A DNA stretch of 64,000 nt from Antedon mediterranea (Eukaryota > Echinodermata > Crinoidea > Comatulida > Antedonidae). The notes beneath the pieces were generated by a model. The model was not told the origin of the DNA, searched no databases, and saw only the letters and a program-made list of their open reading frames with translations. The position numbers and the translations under genes were made by a program. The stretch is from NCBI RefSeq assembly GCF_964355755.1, contig NC_092672.1, positions 8,122,001-8,186,000 of the forward strand, written 5' to 3'. This document shows, piece after piece, positions 53,161 to 64,000 of this stretch (position 1 is the stretch's first letter; every line of letters starts with the position of its first letter).

Positions 53161-54712
53161 ACCCCCAGCAGGGGATTACCCCCTTTTGGAGGTTAAAACA
53201 CGTCAGATGCATATGGTACCGACCAAATAACAGGGGCATACTTACCACCTGTGCACTTACCTTGCTTGGTAGTTTTACCATAAAATAGTGCTACAGTGTG
53301 CGTTGGTGAATACGGTTAATTTTTGTCACACATACCTCACATTCACCGTAACAACATAGATCTTACAAACAATATTATTATACCATTTAATGAATTAGCT
53401 TTGAGTAAGGACGAACTACATTGAAGCAAACCCTGTTGCCAAAATAATCTCTTTGTAAAAGTGTACCTAGTATTAACTTCCGATATTTGTGTAGGCGCGC
53501 CTTAATATTTTAAATACGGGCCACATGCAAACGGCGGAATACTTTATAATGATGTTGACATCTGGTCATCAATCTGTAAAGGATAAAATAGATCATGGTT
53601 AAATAACGTTTAGAACGTTAATCACACAAAACCATTACCTATACTTGGGTATAAAAACATTTTGTTGAGATCCTCAGAGAGAATTATATTTTTCTCGACG
53701 GATCGGTTTATTATAATTTTCGTGAAAGCGCTTGCGTGAAATGGGGTTTCTTATTATTGGTATGTGTGAATAAGGCAGTGGAATTTGCATAAACAGCCAA
53801 GTGCATGTTAGTCATTACCGTAGAAGACAAGATCTAACACACGTAATTCCTTTCAGCAACAGGTAGAAAATGTAAAGAAGTTAAAATCCTCAGCCTCAGC
53901 TGTCTGAAGTTGTTAATATATAGTACGGTATATTGTATTATGCTTGCTATAAAAATCAGCTTTTACCGTACCAACAGTGTTATACTTACCTACTGCGAAA
54001 CCCGTTCAATCGGGAATATTCTCATCTTTGTCGCGAAAACAGGAATAACCACGCAGCATACTGCTGCGATTAAGCGGACGCAATTATTGAGTCACCATTT
54101 CAAACAATGCTATTGGATGATTGATTAATACATGCAAATAATTTGCGTACATTTGTAAGTTTATGCATTAATTGTATAAAAGAAGTTAGTTGTTTAGGTA
54201 AAGTGTTATAAATGTACTACTTCTAATTGCTTTGCTTTTATAATTTAGTGTAGGCATATGCGTGATGCTGTTAGCCATCATTGGTACCGATCTGGTTACC
54301 AATCATGTTGACACCAGTCTACCACGATGAGGTAGCATCTCCGACTTCAGACTGGAAATTTTGTTTTTCTTCCCATTGGCCAAATTAATTTTTAAATGAT
54401 AAAAATAAATGAGAAGAAGTATTGAAATTTTTTTTAAATTATGTTTTTTAGGTTTTAATTTAGGAGAAATCCTATTAATTATTCTTTCATTTGATATCAA
54501 TTTCTAAAGTATCTATAATTTCAATCACTTACTCAATCTTATTGCATTATTAACTTATTGATATAATTATCTTTATTTTCTATATCTTCAATTTTTCTAT
54601 AATTCATTTTTTATCTTATTGTATCTTATCCTATTGCATCTTATTTTATTCTGTTTTTTTATTTTCTTTAATCTATTTTTAAAATCTTATTCTATCTAAT
54701 CTTATTGCCTTT
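53161..54712. other. Intergenic DNA, no gene recognised
   Basis: Two strong minus-strand 5' splice-site consensus sequences (GTAAGT) occur 15 bp apart at 53,244 and 53,259, and another near 53,980. They could belong to non-coding 5' exons of CAMTA or to nothing. The stretch 54,480-54,712 is T-rich with TCTTATTTTATT-type repeats. Confidence 0.35.

Positions 54713-54799
<87 letters not shown>
54713..54799. repeat. (TA)n microsatellite
   Basis: About 87 bp of TATATA with one TTT interruption near 54,731. The Tyr/Ile open frame across it is an artefact. Confidence 0.97.
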
Positions 54800-54803
<4 letters not shown>

Positions 54804-55002
54804 TATATACATATTCTCTTATCTATACATTATTACCTCTTATCTTATTTTAATGTGTTTTTTTTTTCAAATCTTATTCTATTTTATTGAATCTTATTTT
54901 AGTATATTTGTTTTCTTTTCTGATCCATTAAAACAAAATGTCTCTATTCTAACTTAATTGTACCTTTTTATTGCTGATCTGATTGTATCTTAACTTACTT
55001 AT

Positions 55003-55008
55003 TTTATT
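55003..55008 (-). terminator. Poly(A) signal for the intronless cyclin gene
   Basis: AATAAA on the minus strand, 25 nt after the cyclin stop codon, in TTCAATAAAATAAGTAAG. This short spacing supports a very short 3'UTR. It is inferred from the hexamer only. Confidence 0.4.
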
Positions 55009-55032
55009 GAATATATATCATATTATATCTTA

Positions 55033-56142
55033 TTACCTTAACTTATTTATTATCTTATTAATCGTTTCTTTTTGCATCTTATATTTTACCTCATCAACAA
55101 ATGATTCCCAACTTATGCCAAGTATCTCACATTCGTCAACTACTATCAAGAATGCTATTATGGATGGTTTTACAGATGTGTGAGATATTCTATTTGTAAT
55201 CAAATATTTGACAGATTTTTGTCTCACTGTTTCTATCGCTTGTTTGATAATTTCAGAGCTAGTGTTACTGCTACCAGAATCACAGTAAGCATGTATAAAG
55301 TCAAGACAAGTGACACTATTAATTTTAAAATTCAAACTCTTGAGTATATTGAATTCTATTTGTGAAATTAATTTAGAATCAAAGTAGCCAATATCCTGGA
55401 GGCACTGACAAGTATAAGGTATGATACTCTTAGATTGGTATCGTTCAGCACATTTCATTGCAAGGCAAAATGATGCAATTGCCAACTCTTCTAGATTCCC
55501 TAGTCTAACATCTGTGTTATCACACATCAATATACTTTCTACAAGTGTAAGGCTACGATGTACTATATCGTAATCGATTATGTATCCATACCGCATGAGC
55601 TCTGATCGAATGTAACATAAAAACTCTACCATATTATCTTTGACAGATTGTGATTTAAAACATGCCCACGGATTTATATCAATGACTTTTTGACGATCAA
55701 GTAGTGACTTAAAATACTCCTTATTGTACTCATAATCATAATTTTCGTTTTGATTATCGCTTTTGTCGCCAACTACTGCGACATCACTATTTCTGATATC
55801 ATTAGTTGGAGGACAAATATGTCTATCATTGATGTTACTGCCAATGGTCTCATCGGTAGGAGACGATTCAATATCAATACAAATATTTACGTTTTTTATC
55901 AGCTTATTAGAAGTATTTTCTACTTTTACAAGTGTATCTAATTTTTTTAATTCAGAAATATTGCCTACTTTAGTATTTCGTCTGATATAAGGACATCCTC
56001 TATTTCTAGGCCTCTTGCGACCTTTTTTGGAGAAGCTAGTAACGCCATTCTTGGTGGCGTGAAAATCATTTGATCTCACCGTTACCTGTTGAGCTTCCTC
56101 CAAAGAAGCATAATATCTTCTTTTAAGTACAAATTTAGCCAT
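55033..56142 (-). CDS. Divergent intronless cyclin-like protein
   Basis: A single uninterrupted frame of 369 codons ends in TAA. The start is ATG at 56,140-56,142 (MAKFVLKRRYYAS) with A at -3 and G at +4; the frame is open further up but has no ATG there. Residues 1-145 are basic, then acidic and low in conserved features (KKGRKRPRNRG may act as a nuclear signal). Residues ~146-270 resemble an N-terminal cyclin box: EYFKSLLDRQ, VEFLCYIRSELMRYGYI, LEELAIASFCLAMKCAERYQ, LISQIEFNILKSLNFKIN. The rest (VTCLDFIHAYCDS, SVKPSIIAFLIVVDECEILG) fits a second cyclin fold. The usual MR.ILVDW helix-1 motif is not kept. It may be an O/B/P-type cyclin or an old retrocopy; subtype cannot be assigned by eye. 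Being intact, it is likely expressed. Confidence 0.75.
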   Translation of the reverse strand: MAKFVLKRRYYASLEEAQQVTVRSNDFHATKNGVTSFSKKGRKRPRNRGCPYIRRNTKVGNISELKKLDTLVKVENTSNKLIKNVNICIDIESSPTDETIGSNINDRHICPPTNDIRNSDVAVVGDKSDNQNENYDYEYNKEYFKSLLDRQKVIDINPWACFKSQSVKDNMVEFLCYIRSELMRYGYIIDYDIVHRSLTLVESILMCDNTDVRLGNLEELAIASFCLAMKCAERYQSKSIIPYTCQCLQDIGYFDSKLISQIEFNILKSLNFKINSVTCLDFIHAYCDSGSSNTSSEIIKQAIETVRQKSVKYLITNRISHTSVKPSIIAFLIVVDECEILGISWESFVDEVKYKMQKETINKIINKLR

Positions 56143-56430
56143 ACTTAATTGATAGAAGTATAACAACGGTGTTTGAAAATTGATGTTTCGTATTTCCAAA
56201 TTGATTTGAAAAGTAAATGCAGTTTTATTTCGTTTGAATGAAGAGCAATTTAAAATCACTGTTCACAGTTTGAAGAATTTAATAATTCTGACTTGACAAC
56301 GTTTTTTCGTTAGCGTTTTTTCGAATGTTTGATTGTGACGTAACAATGGTTGCGACGCGCTCTTTATTTCGCGTAAATAATGTATATACGCATTCTGCGC
56401 GCGCAACGCTATTGGCAAATATTTTATAGC
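56143..56430 (-). promoter_or_regulatory. Putative cyclin promoter region
   Basis: Upstream of the cyclin ATG there is a CRE-like TGACGTAA (56,336-56,343), a TTTCGCG motif reminiscent of an E2F site near 56,367-56,373, a GC-rich patch GCGCGCGCAACGC and an inverted CCAAT box (ATTGG, 56,411-56,415). CCAAT, CRE and E2F sites are common in cell-cycle promoters. Their use here is inferred. Confidence 0.4.
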
Positions 56431-57215
56431 GCCACTATAGGACTAAATTCTACACGAATTCTCCAATGAAAAAGGTAAGCTTGAAAAAATAAGGTTATAT
56501 GAAATAAATGACCTATGAATTTTAGACATTACATAGGCTAAACAAGATGATTGCATTCGGCCAATCAAAGCACGTTTCTAGTAAAAATGTATTATTGTAT
56601 CAACTACGGTAACTAACTTCTGTTTTAACGTGTTGCACACTGAAATCTTGAACACAAAAACAATTTTATCAGTAACCTGAAATATTTTTTATTGATCTAC
56701 CAAAGTTACATTAAGTATCTTATGATGAAACCAAAGGGATGACAGCATAAAAATAAAAACAAGTTACTACAAAAGTGATTAAACTTATCCTGGTCTCATC
56801 TTTGTTTGCTATTTAAGACAAAACAGATAACGTCACATAAAATTCCAACAATGACTAAATAAATATGTGGTAGACTGGAACCTAGTCTACTGACTAGAAA
56901 CCTAAGCAATCAGCTTACAGTAAAAGCTGTTACCATAGCGCTTTTGAAACATAGGTTACTGTATAGTGTCATGAAACGCTATACAATATCACACATTGGA
57001 TGAAGTTTACTGTCAGAAGGTAGATACTGCTTGCTATTAATTGATATTGACATGATACTGTAACATGTATCGTGTCTTTGTGCAACGTTTAATAAGGACA
57101 ATATATATGCAGAGTTGTTTTTATTATCTTTTATTTTTTACCTTTCCACTGTTATTCATAAGGTTACCAATATTAATTGCTTAATTAATATGAGAATTGT
57201 TAATAAGTCATTATG

Positions 57216-63714
<6,499 letters not shown>

Positions 63715-63754
63715 CTAAAAAACAATCAATAAATTAAAAACCTCTGATTTAAGA

Positions 63755-64000
63755 TTCAAGAAGATTCAAGAAATTTTATTTGTCCATAAAAATGGAAATT
63801 CACTTTGCTTGGTAGATTAAAACAACAATAAAAACCAAACATAAAAAATGTTGCAACAATTTAAAACGTGCAGTATTATAACAGATTAAAATACAAGATA
63901 AAAAGTTAAAAATAAAAAAACTTTTAAAAATGTAAAACTATTAAAAAATTGCATTATCGTCTTACATTAGAATTAAAAATATGAATGCTATTTACAACGA
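63755..64000. repeat. Repeat tail with TTTTATTTGTCCATAAAAAT motif
   Basis: GATTCAAGAAGATTCAAG is a small direct repeat leading into AAATTTTATTTGTCCATAAA and ATGGAAATTCACTTTGCTT, a motif typical of antisense 3' ends of dispersed retroelements. The rest to the window end is AT-rich intron of PSMC2. Confidence 0.35.

Noticed and set aside
53235-53290. U1 snRNA-like ATACTTACC start
   Set aside because: Only the first nine bases resemble U1; no stem-loops or Sm site follow. The similarity reflects splice-donor complementarity.
54705-54890. Tyr/Ile-rich open frame
   Set aside because: It is the (TA)n microsatellite.
56143-56259. Upstream 39-codon extension of the cyclin frame
   Set aside because: It would need a GTG start. 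The first ATG, at 56,142, has a good context.

Overview
The window looks like animal genomic DNA. Genes are split into many short exons with GT/AG introns, the base composition is AT-rich, and introns and intergenic DNA are full of LINE, SINE, MITE and minisatellite sequence. The protein set is metazoan: a mitochondrial ALDH4A1, an animal-type CAMTA and a proteasome Rpt1. The 5S- and tRNA-derived SINEs suggest an invertebrate deuterostome, most likely an echinoderm. That placement is an inference; no single marker proves it.

Layout. (1) 411-6310, + strand: the last eight exons of ALDH4A1 (delta-1-pyrroline-5-carboxylate dehydrogenase); its first ~150 codons lie left of the window. (2) 6.3-18 kb: 3'UTR and intergenic DNA between two convergent genes, with a LINE 3' end, a 17-unit 61-bp minisatellite, several shorter arrays, a 5S-rRNA-like SINE and MITEs. 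(3) 18,260-49,854, - strand: a nearly complete CAMTA gene with 21 supported coding exons (about 1,655 codons). The domain order is CG-1, Gln/Asn-rich centre, TIG, ankyrin and IQ repeats, and one intron of 11.9 kb splits the CG-1 domain. (4) 50-55 kb: no convincing gene; tandem repeats and simple sequence. (5) 55,033-56,142, - strand: an intronless, very divergent cyclin. (6) 57,216-63,714, - strand: PSMC2 (26S proteasome ATPase Rpt1), nine exons; the first ~36 codons lie right of the window.

The genes do not form a functional unit: proline catabolism, calmodulin-dependent transcription, a cyclin and proteasome unfolding are simply neighbours. I do not see a new multi-gene system. The unusual content is in the repeats: a TTAA-flanked MITE family with nine copies, several long fold-back elements (one with a 9-bp target duplication, one carrying two TGACGTCA palindromes), minisatellites that appear to be amplified from transposon or SINE ends, and mobile elements lying within 8-30 bp of splice sites. 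The other two points worth follow-up are the divergent intronless cyclin and the unresolved 3' end of CAMTA.

Exon boundaries were placed by hand from splice consensus, reading phase and known family sequence. All internal phases are consistent, but no transcript evidence was available.
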